In this document: positions 16,809 through 25,772 of the stretch, piece after piece | Numbering within the stretch: the first letter of the stretch is position 1 | How the letters are laid out: every line of letters begins with the position of its first letter | Assembly: GCF_004119495.1 (NCBI RefSeq) | Contig: NZ_NRQU01000046.1 | Location: 1 to 38,944, forward strand | Origin: Flavobacterium sp. YO12 | Lineage (GTDB): Bacteria > Bacteroidota > Bacteroidia > Flavobacteriales > Flavobacteriaceae | Length of the DNA: 38,944 bases | Reading direction: 5' to 3' | Notes under the pieces: generated by a model | Database searches by the model: none | Told to the model about the DNA's origin: nothing | What the model saw: only the letters and a program-made list of their open reading frames with translations | Position numbers and translations under genes: made by a program

Positions 16809-16844
16809 GGCACTAATCTGCTTTATGCGGTTAGTGCCGTTTTT
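16809..16844 (+). terminator. Intrinsic terminator within the cluster
   Basis: Perfect 8-bp stem GGCACTAA (16809-16816) with TTAGTGCC (16831-16838), then GTTTTTAT. Placed between the first pilin-like gene and the rest, it should lower expression of the downstream genes. Confidence 0.8.
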
Positions 16845-16915
16845 ATCTCTATTATTTTCAGAATTAGTTGTTTTCTGGAGGGTATTGTTTAACCATTTTA
16901 GAAATCTAATTAGGC

Positions 16916-17470
16916 TTGAAAACTCTTAAAAACATACAAGATTTATTTTTACTGCTTTGTCCTATAGCCGCAATGGCACAAAATATAGGCTCAGCGCAAA
17001 CACAGGTAAATGTGACTATTGCGCAGGTACAAAGCATACAAATTTCTCAGCCAACTGTTAACATAAGTATGGCTAAGCCTTCTCATTTCCTTTGGGGAAA
17101 TGATTCTGGACAGCAGACGAATCATATAAAAGTGAGTTCGAGCACTGCTTATGAAGTAACTGTAAAAGCAAGCACGGAATATTTTTCTCATAATGGAAAT
17201 AGTACTTCGTTACCTGTAAATACAATTGCTGTAAAAACAGTAACGGGCAGCCTTACAAATTCTACTGCTCAGCCGCCCGCAGGACTGCAAGTAGTACCTC
17301 AAATTATGCTTTCGGCACTGCCTGCAACTATTATAAAATCTCCTGCAGGAGAATGGGGACGGGGATTTCATGTGAACTACGCAATACCAGAAACAAAATC
17401 ACCAAGTTATCTTAATCGCGAATCAGGCACCTATAGTACTACAGTTATGTACACCCTAATTCCGCAATAA
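16916..17470 (+). CDS. Pilin-like secreted subunit 2
   Basis: A 184-aa protein that uses a TTG start (16916); no ATG gives a full signal peptide. The signal peptide ends AAMAQ. The mature domain is a clear paralogue of subunit 1: SIQISQPTVNISM, F-x-x-GN, NHIKVSSSTAYEVTVKA, and the C-terminal NYAIPE...SYLNRESGTYSTTVMYTL. The two genes have the same length. The GTYST segment near the end is the proposed donor or binding strand recognised by the chaperone. It lies 33 bp before the chaperone start and behind the terminator, so a low-abundance adaptor, initiator or terminator subunit is more likely than a second major subunit. Confidence 0.65.
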   Translation: MKTLKNIQDLFLLLCPIAAMAQNIGSAQTQVNVTIAQVQSIQISQPTVNISMAKPSHFLWGNDSGQQTNHIKVSSSTAYEVTVKASTEYFSHNGNSTSLPVNTIAVKTVTGSLTNSTAQPPAGLQVVPQIMLSALPATIIKSPAGEWGRGFHVNYAIPETKSPSYLNRESGTYSTTVMYTLIPQ

Positions 17471-17503
17471 TTGGTATATTTACTAGTAACAAACAATAAA
17501 AAT

Positions 17504-18301
17504 ATGAAGAAGTTTATATTGATTTTAGTTGGGTTATTCATGGCAAATCAGATTCAAGCTCAGGCAGGAATATCTGTATCGCCAGGACGTTTATATTATA
17601 AATTAAACTCTGGGGCATCGGGTTCTCAGTATGTCTCTTTAACAAATCCTACAGATAAAGAACTTGAAGTAGGTGTTTCTTTTAGCGACTGGGAATATGA
17701 ACCGTCTGGCAACAATAAAATTGTACCGGCAAATACGCTTCCAACTTCATGTACAGATTGGATACAAATATTACCATCATCTTATTTTGTTGTAAAACCG
17801 GGTGAAACTAAACAAGTTGAAGTGCTTTTTAAAGTTCCTTCAACTGCTGATTCCTCTGTGCCTGTACATACAGGTATGATTTTCTTTACGCAGCTTAATC
17901 CCGGAACGGCAACAGATCAAAATGGTGCCGCTATACAAGTAACCGTAAGAATGGGTGTAAAAGTGTATCATAGTTTTATTAAAGAAAATAAAGTTGTTGT
18001 TGATTTTGTTGATTTCACAAGTTACGCTGATGATAATAAAAATAAAATCATTGAACTAAAAATCGAAAATCAAGGCGATTTATGGACGGATGGAAAGGTA
18101 AAATGGGAATTATTTAATAATAGCACCGGAAAAAAAAGCACCTTAAAAGAGTCTGAATTTTACACGCTTCCAAAGGACATTAGAATCCTAAAACAACAAT
18201 TACCAGCAGATCTTGCTAAAGGGAACTACACCGTTTCGGCCATTTTAACTTATGGCGAAAACGACCTTATAAAAATTGCTGAGTTAGAATTTAGTCTATG
18301 A
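17504..18301 (+). CDS. PapD-like periplasmic pilus chaperone
   Basis: I start at ATG 17504 (265 aa, MKKFILILVG). The signal peptide ends QIQAQ. The mature N-terminus GISVSPGRLYYKLNSG...YVSLTNPTDKELEVGV is the first strand pair of an immunoglobulin-like PapD domain. WIQILPSSYFVVKPGETKQVEVLFKVP and HTGMIFFTQL follow the same order as PapD domain 1, and RMGVKVYHSF introduces domain 2. The second domain is shorter and ends LTYGENDLIKIAELEF. Chaperones of this family bind pilin subunits in the periplasm and donate a strand. The stop overlaps the next start by ATGA, so the two genes are translationally coupled. Confidence 0.8.
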   Translation: MKKFILILVGLFMANQIQAQAGISVSPGRLYYKLNSGASGSQYVSLTNPTDKELEVGVSFSDWEYEPSGNNKIVPANTLPTSCTDWIQILPSSYFVVKPGETKQVEVLFKVPSTADSSVPVHTGMIFFTQLNPGTATDQNGAAIQVTVRMGVKVYHSFIKENKVVVDFVDFTSYADDNKNKIIELKIENQGDLWTDGKVKWELFNNSTGKKSTLKESEFYTLPKDIRILKQQLPADLAKGNYTVSAILTYGENDLIKIAELEFSL

Positions 18302-19317
18302 AACAAATAATAACCTTTATCGTTTTTTTCTTATGTGTACAATATACTGCTACTGCACAGTATATGCTGGGTGCTTATAATAATGGGCAGCCTGTATTTT
18401 CTACTTATGCAGAAATGGTCTCAGGAAAAACATTAAACAATCAAATTTCTATTCCAATACAGTACTATGGTACTAATATGGATGTAAACGAATGGAAACT
18501 TACGGCAAGACTTACACAGGATTTTACCAGTGAAGTAAACAGCGCCTATACTGTAGGGGCTCAATATGCTTATTTAAAATTTAACAGTCAAGAAAACAGC
18601 GGATCAGCAAATGGAATATTTATCAATGTTCCAAACCAAGTATTTCAGCTGAGCAAATACAATGAAATTACTCTTATTCACAGCAATGTAAACTTAAATG
18701 GTGCCGTAAACAGACTTTTTAGATATAACTTAACCATTCAAGGAGGAAATCATTTATTGGTAAGTCCAAACGGAATGTATAATACATCCTATGAATTTAA
18801 GCTTTATAAAATAAGCAACGGAACAGAACAATTAATTGGCATCTACACCTCGCCTATTGGTGACGCAAGGTTTCAGTTGTCTTTTGGAGGAAATTTTGGA
18901 AGTCAAAGCGTTATACTGCAAAATGGTGCGCAGCAGTTTAATTTAAACTACAGTACGCCATCGGATTATACCGTAGAAAAATCGGTTACAATTCCAAATG
19001 CACTGCGAGTTAACACTTATAATTCACAGCTGGCTGTAGAAGCTTCTGGCGATTTTATATCGTCAACATCATCGCAGACACTGCCGCTTTCTAATTTAAA
19101 ATTACAATTAAGTACAAATCAAACTTATAAAGGATTACAAATAATTTCTCCGGTAACGCTATCGACCACAACACAGCCAGTATCGATTAGATCCAGCAGT
19201 ACACCTCAGGATATAACGTACAATGTAAAGTTTTTCATTCCTGCTAATAGTCCGGGACTAAATGTTAATCCGGGAACATACAGCACTAGAGTATATTTTG
19301 TAATAATGCCCAATTAA
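18298..19317 (+). CDS. Two-domain tip/adhesin-like subunit
   Basis: The 339-aa protein has a signal peptide ending ATAQ. The N-terminal domain (about 22-185) is all-beta with many Asn and Tyr, and is not recognised. The C-terminal domain (about 215-339) shares the end of the pilin subunits: VKFFIPANSPGLNVNPGTYSTRVYFVIMP. An adhesin-like first domain followed by a pilin domain is the architecture of chaperone-usher tip adhesins. It sits between chaperone and usher-like genes, overlapping the chaperone stop by 4 bp and 12 bp before the next start. What it binds is unknown; the call is from architecture and context. Confidence 0.6.
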   Translation: MKQIITFIVFFLCVQYTATAQYMLGAYNNGQPVFSTYAEMVSGKTLNNQISIPIQYYGTNMDVNEWKLTARLTQDFTSEVNSAYTVGAQYAYLKFNSQENSGSANGIFINVPNQVFQLSKYNEITLIHSNVNLNGAVNRLFRYNLTIQGGNHLLVSPNGMYNTSYEFKLYKISNGTEQLIGIYTSPIGDARFQLSFGGNFGSQSVILQNGAQQFNLNYSTPSDYTVEKSVTIPNALRVNTYNSQLAVEASGDFISSTSSQTLPLSNLKLQLSTNQTYKGLQIISPVTLSTTTQPVSIRSSSTPQDITYNVKFFIPANSPGLNVNPGTYSTRVYFVIMPN

Positions 19318-19329
19318 CCCTTTTTTATA

Positions 19330-22104
19330 ATGCTGAGTAAATTCTATAAAATAGTATTGTTTTTTACTGTTTTGGGATCAAGTTTAAGCGCTTGGTCACA
19401 AGATGGCCGCTTTACTATAGAATTCACAAATAATAAAATTGAAACAAACAGCAAAGAGGTTATAGAAGCTTACGTAAAAATTGTAAACACCAGCTCTAAT
19501 CCTATTGAAGGAATTTTTGATACTCAAAGTAATCACGAAGATATTGACCTTTCGCAGCGAAAATCCAAAAACATAACACTAGCCGCCCACGACAGTATTT
19601 TTATTCCTGTAAAAGCTATTGTCGCTGCAACTGCCAAAGCAGGAAACAAAAGCACTATAGAAGGAATATTTACGATCTCTGGAACTTCAGTTGCTAAAAG
19701 TGTTTTTTTACCCGTTTTAATTCGTGAACGTAAACTGGTAAAAGTTATGCTTTTGGAAACAAACATAATCTACGAAAGAACTGGTGATAGCCTTGCGATA
19801 CCAATTCGTATTTCTAACGAGGGCAATACCGCTCAAAAAGTCACCATTTTAGCCCGTTATCCTGATTTTATTACTCGAAGTGCTATAGAAAACAAGGACA
19901 TCAACATCCCGGCATTTACTGATACTACTGTAGTCCTGAAAAAAATAGTAAACAAGACTATATTAAATCAAGAGGATTTTACCATCAATATTACGGCACT
20001 ATATCATAATGGCGATATTATCACTAACGGTACGGTAAGAGCCAGTTCTATTAGACAGGACCGAAGATATGTTATGCCATACAGTCCTGATTATAATTAT
20101 GATTTCAACCAAACCAATCAGGTTACGGCAAGTGTACAGCATAACAGTGACAATACAAATGCTTACTTTTTGTATGCCAATGCTAAAGCCGAAATAAATA
20201 AAGGCACTTTGCAGGCAAATTTAGACATGAACTGGTGGGAGAATTCAGATCAAGTGTTTTTAAGAAATACTTGGCTTGGATACAGTCAAAAGAACTTTGG
20301 AGCTACAATTGGAAACGTATCGAAGTTTTTTGACATGAATCTAATTGGACGAGGCGCCGAAGCTTTTTATAAACCCAATAAGAAAAACACTATTGAAGCT
20401 GGTGCAATTGATAAAACATTTAATCTGATCGACAATCCTAGTTTGTCTTTTGGTAAATCCGCATGGGCTGTATTTACCCATAATAATGGATGGATGCAGA
20501 AAAAAGGTTACGAAAACACAATTATCTATGATGATGACACTTATTCCGGAACCAAAAACTATCTGGCATCATCTCGTTTTTCATTGTATTCATCAGAAAG
20601 TTTTAACCTTAGGTTTGGCGGTGCTGTAAGTAATCTAACTTCTAATATGGAAACTGGAAACAAACTCGGCGGCGCAGGAGAACTTCAGTTTAATGGTAAA
20701 TTTAAAAATTTGTTCTACAGCAGTTCCAACTACCTTAGCTCAGGTTATTTTTCGGGAATGAGAAAAGGAGTTGTAAACCTAAATGAACGAGTAAATCTGC
20801 CTGTCGGTAAATATAACATTTGGGGAGTTTACAATTATTTATCGGCAAAACCAGAAGCATTTGGAAATCAATTTACCTCTACGCATTTTTCAACAGCACG
20901 TTATGACATTGGAGCATCTCGACGATTTTCTTCATTGGTAGTATCGCTCTCTCCTTATTACTATACTGAAAGTCGTAAAGAACAGCTTACAAGCACGCTT
21001 ACTCCAGAAGAATACTCAATGAAAGCAGCCCGAATGACTTTGGGTTTAACCTACTTTAATGCTCCTACAAAACAAAATTTATCGTTGTCTTTTGAGGGTG
21101 GACTTTTTTCTGCTAATACAATTGAAAACAAGGAGTTTCATTTCAAAACAAACTTTATTTACAGTTGGAAATTCTTTAATCTTCTAGCCTTCTATCAATA
21201 CAATAACTTTTACTTAGGAGAAATCATTGCCAACTCACAGTTAGGCATCAACGATACATACACCAATCTTACCATCTCTCCTACTTTACAGCACAAGTTT
21301 TTTAATGATAAACTAAATGTTAATGTTGGAATGGTGTATTCTAAAAACAGCATAATTAGTGAATCGCTTCAGTTTACTGGACGTTTGGATTATGATGTAA
21401 CAAAAGATTTCACGGTTTTTCTTTACAATTATTACAGCGATTTTTCGACTAGTATAAACACATTAAATACGATTCAAGTTGGACTTACAAAGCGTTTTAA
21501 TCCTATAAAAATTGATAGATCAAGAAATGAACTTGAAGTTTATGTTTACTATGAAACGGGAAACAAAAACGAACCAGCTGTAAACCAACTTGTAATAATT
21601 GAAGGAAAAGCGTTTAGAACTGATACTAATGGAATTCTAAAATACAGATCGTTACCCGAAGGTACATATTCTGTAAAACCCGTTAATACAAATGAATGGT
21701 ATGCTGACGAAGTAAAAGTGAATGTAAATAAAGATACCAAAATTGCTATTGGATTAAATAAAACAGCCGCTATTAAAGGATCAATAACTTATATTACAAC
21801 TGATAAAAGCTTTGATATAACAAAGAAAAAAGGTGGTCTGCCGCTCATTGCAATTGGCGATAACGGAAAAGCGTTTACAACCAAAACGGACGAAAACGGA
21901 AGTTTTGTATTGTATGTTCCAAAAGGATCTTACACTGTTAGTCTTGAAAAAACAGGTCTTTCAGAATATGTTGAGGTTGAAGACAATAATCAGATTGTAA
22001 GTGCTGAACCTAATGTTATTCAAGAAATAAAATTTACTTTAAGTATTAAGGAGAAACGTGTAGAAACAAGAAAGTTCAGCTCGAGCGGTTTTAAAAAACA
22101 ATAG
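19330..22104 (+). CDS. Usher-like outer-membrane beta-barrel protein
   Basis: The 924-aa protein has a signal peptide ending AWSQ. The first 240 residues form Ig-like periplasmic strands (IVNTSSNPIEGIF, IRISNEGNTAQKVTILA). From about 255 to 735 runs a long barrel-like stretch of alternating aromatic residues (FYSSSNYLSSGYFSGM, FYQYNNFYLGEIIANSQLG). The C-terminus has two small Ig/carboxypeptidase-regulatory-like domains (NQLVIIEGKAFRTDTNG, then TKTDENGSFVLYVPKGSYTV). The length, and the order periplasmic domain, barrel, terminal beta domains, match chaperone-usher ushers, but I see no FimD/PapC signature. I infer that it exports and assembles the pilin-like subunits. Other reading: an outer-membrane protein that anchors the fibre. 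Confidence 0.6.
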   Translation: MLSKFYKIVLFFTVLGSSLSAWSQDGRFTIEFTNNKIETNSKEVIEAYVKIVNTSSNPIEGIFDTQSNHEDIDLSQRKSKNITLAAHDSIFIPVKAIVAATAKAGNKSTIEGIFTISGTSVAKSVFLPVLIRERKLVKVMLLETNIIYERTGDSLAIPIRISNEGNTAQKVTILARYPDFITRSAIENKDINIPAFTDTTVVLKKIVNKTILNQEDFTINITALYHNGDIITNGTVRASSIRQDRRYVMPYSPDYNYDFNQTNQVTASVQHNSDNTNAYFLYANAKAEINKGTLQANLDMNWWENSDQVFLRNTWLGYSQKNFGATIGNVSKFFDMNLIGRGAEAFYKPNKKNTIEAGAIDKTFNLIDNPSLSFGKSAWAVFTHNNGWMQKKGYENTIIYDDDTYSGTKNYLASSRFSLYSSESFNLRFGGAVSNLTSNMETGNKLGGAGELQFNGKFKNLFYSSSNYLSSGYFSGMRKGVVNLNERVNLPVGKYNIWGVYNYLSAKPEAFGNQFTSTHFSTARYDIGASRRFSSLVVSLSPYYYTESRKEQLTSTLTPEEYSMKAARMTLGLTYFNAPTKQNLSLSFEGGLFSANTIENKEFHFKTNFIYSWKFFNLLAFYQYNNFYLGEIIANSQLGINDTYTNLTISPTLQHKFFNDKLNVNVGMVYSKNSIISESLQFTGRLDYDVTKDFTVFLYNYYSDFSTSINTLNTIQVGLTKRFNPIKIDRSRNELEVYVYYETGNKNEPAVNQLVIIEGKAFRTDTNGILKYRSLPEGTYSVKPVNTNEWYADEVKVNVNKDTKIAIGLNKTAAIKGSITYITTDKSFDITKKKGGLPLIAIGDNGKAFTTKTDENGSFVLYVPKGSYTVSLEKTGLSEYVEVEDNNQIVSAEPNVIQEIKFTLSIKEKRVETRKFSSSGFKKQ

Positions 22105-22122
22105 GTTTATTTAAATCAAACT

Positions 22123-22148
22123 AAAGATTTATTGCAAAGATTTATTGC
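22123..22148. repeat. 13-bp direct repeat x2
   Basis: AAAGATTTATTGC occurs twice head to tail (22123-22135, 22136-22148), directly before a run of eight A. Confidence 0.7.
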
Positions 22149-22156
22149 AAAAAAAA

Positions 22157-22189
22157 TACACCTGACATTCTACTTAAATGCCAGATGTA
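22157..22189 (-). terminator. Intrinsic terminator of the sigma/FecR/TonB operon
   Basis: 13-bp stem (22157-22169 with 22177-22189, two G-U pairs), loop 7, followed on the minus strand by eight T. It lies between convergent genes and may act in both directions. Confidence 0.75.
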
Positions 22190-22217
22190 CATACAAATCA
22201 ATCTTAAAAACTAATTT

Positions 22218-23057
22218 TTATTTTACGGTATAGGTCATTCGGTTTGCTTCGCAAACCCTGAAATAGCCTAGTGCAAAATTGTTTGCGTCAGTAGTATTAA
22301 TAATATTTCCTCTTATATTGCCGGGTGCCGCAGCAAAAGGATTCGAATTTGTTACCTCCAGAATTAAACTCATATAATTAGAGAAATTTTTAGAAATACC
22401 ACGATGTGTAATATTTAAAACTTTTCCCGGCTTTAAATCTGTATCTGTAAATTTTTCATTTATTTCATTTCCATTAATAAATTCATCACTTGTAGATGTG
22501 TATTCCGGAAAAGGCAGAAAATCAGTTTTATAATCTGTCAGATAATAATTTGCCTGATCGGCAGGGTCTTTATAATAAAATGTTACCACAATAAGGTCTG
22601 GTCCTGAAATATCGGCCATAAATTCCTGATCTATTTTGTCAATTGGCGGTACACTAATTAATTTTTCAGTCGCTGTTAAACTCTGTCCATCAACGTCTAC
22701 AAATAATTTGTATTCCATATTAATTACAGGAACAAAATTAGTACAGACATATAAACCCGGCTCAGATTCATTGAATTTAAAAACAACTCCATTGCTATTC
22801 TCTACTCTCACCTGTGCTCCTGAAACCTTTGGCGTAGTGGCACTGTAATAAGGAGCCATTCGGGTTATTTTTATCGATTGTTGACTGCCGTCAGTTCCTT
22901 TTTCCCAAATGATTTCAGCATCAATTACTATTTTGGGATCTCCTGTTTCTAAATCAAGTTCCACAACCTTATCGCAAGATGAAAAAAGTAAAACAAAAAG
23001 AAGACTGAATAGCGTAAACGCTTTACTTTTAAAATTGTATTGTTTTAATCTAAGCAT
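22218..23057 (-). CDS. DUF4249 lipoprotein, partner of TonB receptor
   Basis: I start at ATG 23057 (279 aa, MLRLKQYNFKSK), 4 bp after the receptor stop; a longer version would overlap the receptor. A lipoprotein signal ends LLFSSC with the lipidated Cys at residue 28. The mature part (DKVVELDLETGDPKIVIDAEI, VSGAQVRVENSNG) matches the DUF4249 family, beta-rich surface or periplasmic lipoproteins encoded next to TonB receptors of the carboxypeptidase-domain type. The likely role is as an accessory subunit of the receptor in substrate capture. It is the last gene of a five-gene minus-strand operon and is followed by a strong terminator. Confidence 0.85.
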   Translation of the reverse strand: MLRLKQYNFKSKAFTLFSLLFVLLFSSCDKVVELDLETGDPKIVIDAEIIWEKGTDGSQQSIKITRMAPYYSATTPKVSGAQVRVENSNGVVFKFNESEPGLYVCTNFVPVINMEYKLFVDVDGQSLTATEKLISVPPIDKIDQEFMADISGPDLIVVTFYYKDPADQANYYLTDYKTDFLPFPEYTSTSDEFINGNEINEKFTDTDLKPGKVLNITHRGISKNFSNYMSLILEVTNSNPFAAAPGNIRGNIINTTDANNFALGYFRVCEANRMTYTVK

Positions 23058-23061
23058 ACTA

Positions 23062-25245
23062 TTAAAATTTAAAATTATAAGAAACACCAGGAACTAATCC
23101 ATAAATAGACAATTGTCTAGACTCGTTCATTCCTGTATCATTATTTTGTGCAAACGTGATCGATGCAGCATTTTGCCTATTATAAAGATTGTAAATACTA
23201 AATACCCAATAGCTTTGCCATCCTTTCTTTTTATCTGGTTTAGGAGTATAAGTTGCGCCAATATCTAAATGATGATAAGCTGGAAGTCTGTTTGAATTTC
23301 TCAACGTATAGTTAGGTATGTTTCTTCCGCCAAATTCGTAGTAACCATTTGGGTATGTTACGGGCTGACCTGATTGCAAGCTGAAATTAGCATTGAAAGA
23401 CCATTTAGGATTGAATTCGTAATTTGCTGTAACATTCAAATTATGCAATTTATCATAACCAGACAAATACCATTCGCCATTGGCAATACCTGGTTCTTCA
23501 GGTGTTCTTCCAGGTGTTTTTTGTTCTGCTTTAGACAAAGTATAAGAAACCCATCCTGTAAAACGACCCGTATTTTTTCTCAATAATAACTCCATACCAT
23601 AAGATCTTGCTTTTCCGTTCAAGATATCTTGTTCAATATTATTGTTACCTAACAAATTTGCTCCGTCAATGTAATCAATACGGTTTTGAATCTTTTTATA
23701 AAATAATTCACCTTCAAAAGAGTACTCTTGATCCTTAAAATTTTTGAAATACCCTGCTGCATATTGATCCAGCAATTGTGGTTTTGTAAAAGGTCCGCTT
23801 GGCGTCCAGATTGTCATAGGCAAAGGAGCACGGGTATTAGACAACATGTGGATATATTGAGCCATTCTGTTGTAACTGGCTTTTACAGAAGTTTCATCAT
23901 TAAAAGCATATGATAATGCCAATCTTGGTTCAAAATTATTAAAAGTGCTAATGGTTTTTCCTTTTCCGTAATAAGTACTTCCAATTGGAGTTCCTTCTTC
24001 ATAAATATGATATAACGGATTATAAACTACTGCTTCTCCATTTTCATAAATATTGATACTTTCGCCTCCCAAACGATTAAACATACTGTAACGAAGTCCG
24101 TAACGAAGATTTAATTTTTCTGTAATTTGATTCTCAACATCGAGATATGCAGAAGTTTCTAAAGCGTATTTTTTATCTAATTGTTTATAATTATACTGCG
24201 AATCAACACCGTACGGCTGTACAGTTCCAGGATTAAAATCATAATATAAACCGTCTATACCATAGTTAAGTTTAAAATTATCTGATATCGTGTGGCTCCA
24301 GTTGTATTTTAAACCATAGTTGGTAATCTTACTATCCCATTCAAGTTTTTGAAAGGGTATCTGCAGATTAAATTTGTAATCACTGTAAAAAAGAGAAAGA
24401 TTTGTATTTAAGTTGTCCGAAAACCTATGTTTCCAACTAAACGTTCCCATAGTATTACCGTAGGTACTGGCAAAAAAATTATTAATATCAAATAAATCAT
24501 TTCCCATATAACCAGAAAAAGCAATCGAGTTATTTGCGCCTAAACGATAATTTAACTTCGCATTAATGTCATAAAACATAACCGAACTTTTAATATCAGT
24601 AAGTTTTAAAAATAAATGAGCATAAGAAGCACGACCAGCAATAATAAACGAACCAACATCCTTTTTTAAAGGACCTTGCACTAAAAGACGGCTTGAAATA
24701 AGACCAATACCTCCATTTACTTTATAATCAGTAAGATCTCCTGTTTGCTGACTTACATCAAGAACTGACGAAACACGACCTCCAAATTTAGACGGAATAC
24801 CTCCTTTGTATAAATCTAATCCGCTAACGACGTCTGCATTAAAAATAGAAAAGAAACCAAACATATGTGAATCACCGTATACAGGAGCGCCATCCAGAAG
24901 AATTAAGTTCTGATCAGCAGCACCTCCACGCACATTAAAACCAGAAGAAGCTTCGCCTGCATTTGTAACCCCCGGTAAAGTCAATAATGATTTTAATGGA
25001 TCTGGTTCCCCCATTGCCGTTGGTAATCTTTTAATTTCTGCCATCGAAAGCTTATTAACACTCATTTGTGTATTTCTAACATCAACAGCTTTGTTACCAG
25101 TAATCACAACCTGCTCCAGCTCGTGACTATCTGGCTCCATATTGAATCTTACCTTAGTATCATCAGAAACTGTAACTTGCTTTTCTTTATTTTTAAAACC
25201 AACATAACTAATTATAACCGTATAGGTGCCTTTGTCCAAATCCAT
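23062..25245 (-). CDS. TonB-dependent receptor (plug and barrel part; frame broken from its STN segment)
   Basis: From ATG 25245 the open frame gives 727 aa, but coding similarity continues upstream to about 25352: the frame reads LTGQVLDEDKEPVIGANVYI, the start of a carboxypeptidase-regulatory-like domain. That domain finishes in the annotated part (YTVIISYVGFKNKEKQVTV). The plug follows (ITGNKAVDVRNTQ, GGAADQNLILLDGAPVYG, GIPSKFGGRVSSVLDV), then the barrel ending SYNFKF. Just upstream, an A10 tract puts it in the wrong frame relative to the STN segment (25350-25673). One extra A would join them. It is either a frameshifted gene, a sequencing error, or expressed by slippage. It pairs with the DUF4249 gene downstream and is controlled by the sigma/FecR genes upstream. 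Confidence 0.8.
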   Translation of the reverse strand: MDLDKGTYTVIISYVGFKNKEKQVTVSDDTKVRFNMEPDSHELEQVVITGNKAVDVRNTQMSVNKLSMAEIKRLPTAMGEPDPLKSLLTLPGVTNAGEASSGFNVRGGAADQNLILLDGAPVYGDSHMFGFFSIFNADVVSGLDLYKGGIPSKFGGRVSSVLDVSQQTGDLTDYKVNGGIGLISSRLLVQGPLKKDVGSFIIAGRASYAHLFLKLTDIKSSVMFYDINAKLNYRLGANNSIAFSGYMGNDLFDINNFFASTYGNTMGTFSWKHRFSDNLNTNLSLFYSDYKFNLQIPFQKLEWDSKITNYGLKYNWSHTISDNFKLNYGIDGLYYDFNPGTVQPYGVDSQYNYKQLDKKYALETSAYLDVENQITEKLNLRYGLRYSMFNRLGGESINIYENGEAVVYNPLYHIYEEGTPIGSTYYGKGKTISTFNNFEPRLALSYAFNDETSVKASYNRMAQYIHMLSNTRAPLPMTIWTPSGPFTKPQLLDQYAAGYFKNFKDQEYSFEGELFYKKIQNRIDYIDGANLLGNNNIEQDILNGKARSYGMELLLRKNTGRFTGWVSYTLSKAEQKTPGRTPEEPGIANGEWYLSGYDKLHNLNVTANYEFNPKWSFNANFSLQSGQPVTYPNGYYEFGGRNIPNYTLRNSNRLPAYHHLDIGATYTPKPDKKKGWQSYWVFSIYNLYNRQNAASITFAQNNDTGMNESRQLSIYGLVPGVSYNFKF

Positions 25246-25349
25246 AGAAAACGTTCCGTTAGCATCTGTCGAAGCACCTGCAGCAATCTCTTTGATGTAA
25301 ACATTAGCACCAATAACAGGTTCTTTATCTTCATCTAGAACTTGTCCTG

Positions 25350-25673
25350 TCAGCTTATTTTTTTTTTAGTTGTTTTTGCAGCTTTATGCTTTACGAAAAT
25401 ATTATTACCTACAACCGAAAATTGAACCAATGCAGTTTTATTAAGCTGATTAATAAGCTCTTTTATTTCTACATTGTTATAAACACCTTTTTGAGTAAAA
25501 TACTTTTGATTTGTATTTATCTGATCCGTAAAGGCAAATTTATAATCCGTTTGATTTTCAATTTGCTTAAAAAATTCTTTTAATGTTACTGTTTGATCTA
25601 CAGTTACGCTTATGTTTTGGGCACACATACACCAACTGAATAAAAAAAAGCATGCTGAAATTATACACTTCAT
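25350..25673 (-). CDS. STN-domain N-terminus of the TonB receptor
   Basis: The 107-aa product has a signal peptide ending CMCAQ followed by an STN (secretin/TonB short N-terminal) domain: VTVDQTVTLKEFFKQIENQTDYKFAF, then YNNVEIKELINQLNKTALVQFSVVGNNIFVKH. In transducing receptors this periplasmic domain contacts the FecR anti-sigma factor. It ends KTTKKKIS because the frame runs out after an A10 tract (25358-25367). It is not a separate gene by ancestry, but the first part of the receptor that follows. Confidence 0.8.
   Translation of the reverse strand: MKCIISACFFLFSWCMCAQNISVTVDQTVTLKEFFKQIENQTDYKFAFTDQINTNQKYFTQKGVYNNVEIKELINQLNKTALVQFSVVGNNIFVKHKAAKTTKKKIS
25358..25367 (-). other. A10 tract at the frame break
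   Basis: Ten A on the coding (minus) strand. The STN frame enters it; the receptor frame leaves it after a stop. An 11-A tract would read TTKKKNKLTGQ straight through. Confidence 0.8.
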
Positions 25674-25703
25674 GAAATTTTGTATTTTTGAATATTATTA
25701 AAT

Positions 25704-25765
25704 AGACAGCTTTGTGCTGTCTTGACTTTGGGAAGGATGTTTAGTTTCGCGGCTAGGACATCCTT
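25704..25765 (-). promoter_or_regulatory. Two hairpins between fecR-type and receptor genes
   Basis: A perfect stem AGACAGC/GCTGTCT (25704-25710 with 25716-25722, loop 5) and another AAGGATGT/ACATCCTT (25733-25740 with 25758-25765). They lie between the FecR stop and the receptor start, so they may set relative expression or stabilise the receptor mRNA. Confidence 0.5.
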
Positions 25766-25772
25766 TTCTTTT

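Noticed and set aside
25350..25673. An independent small secreted STN protein
   Set aside because: It ends exactly at a homopolymer, and the receptor domain that should follow it starts a few bases later in the next frame.
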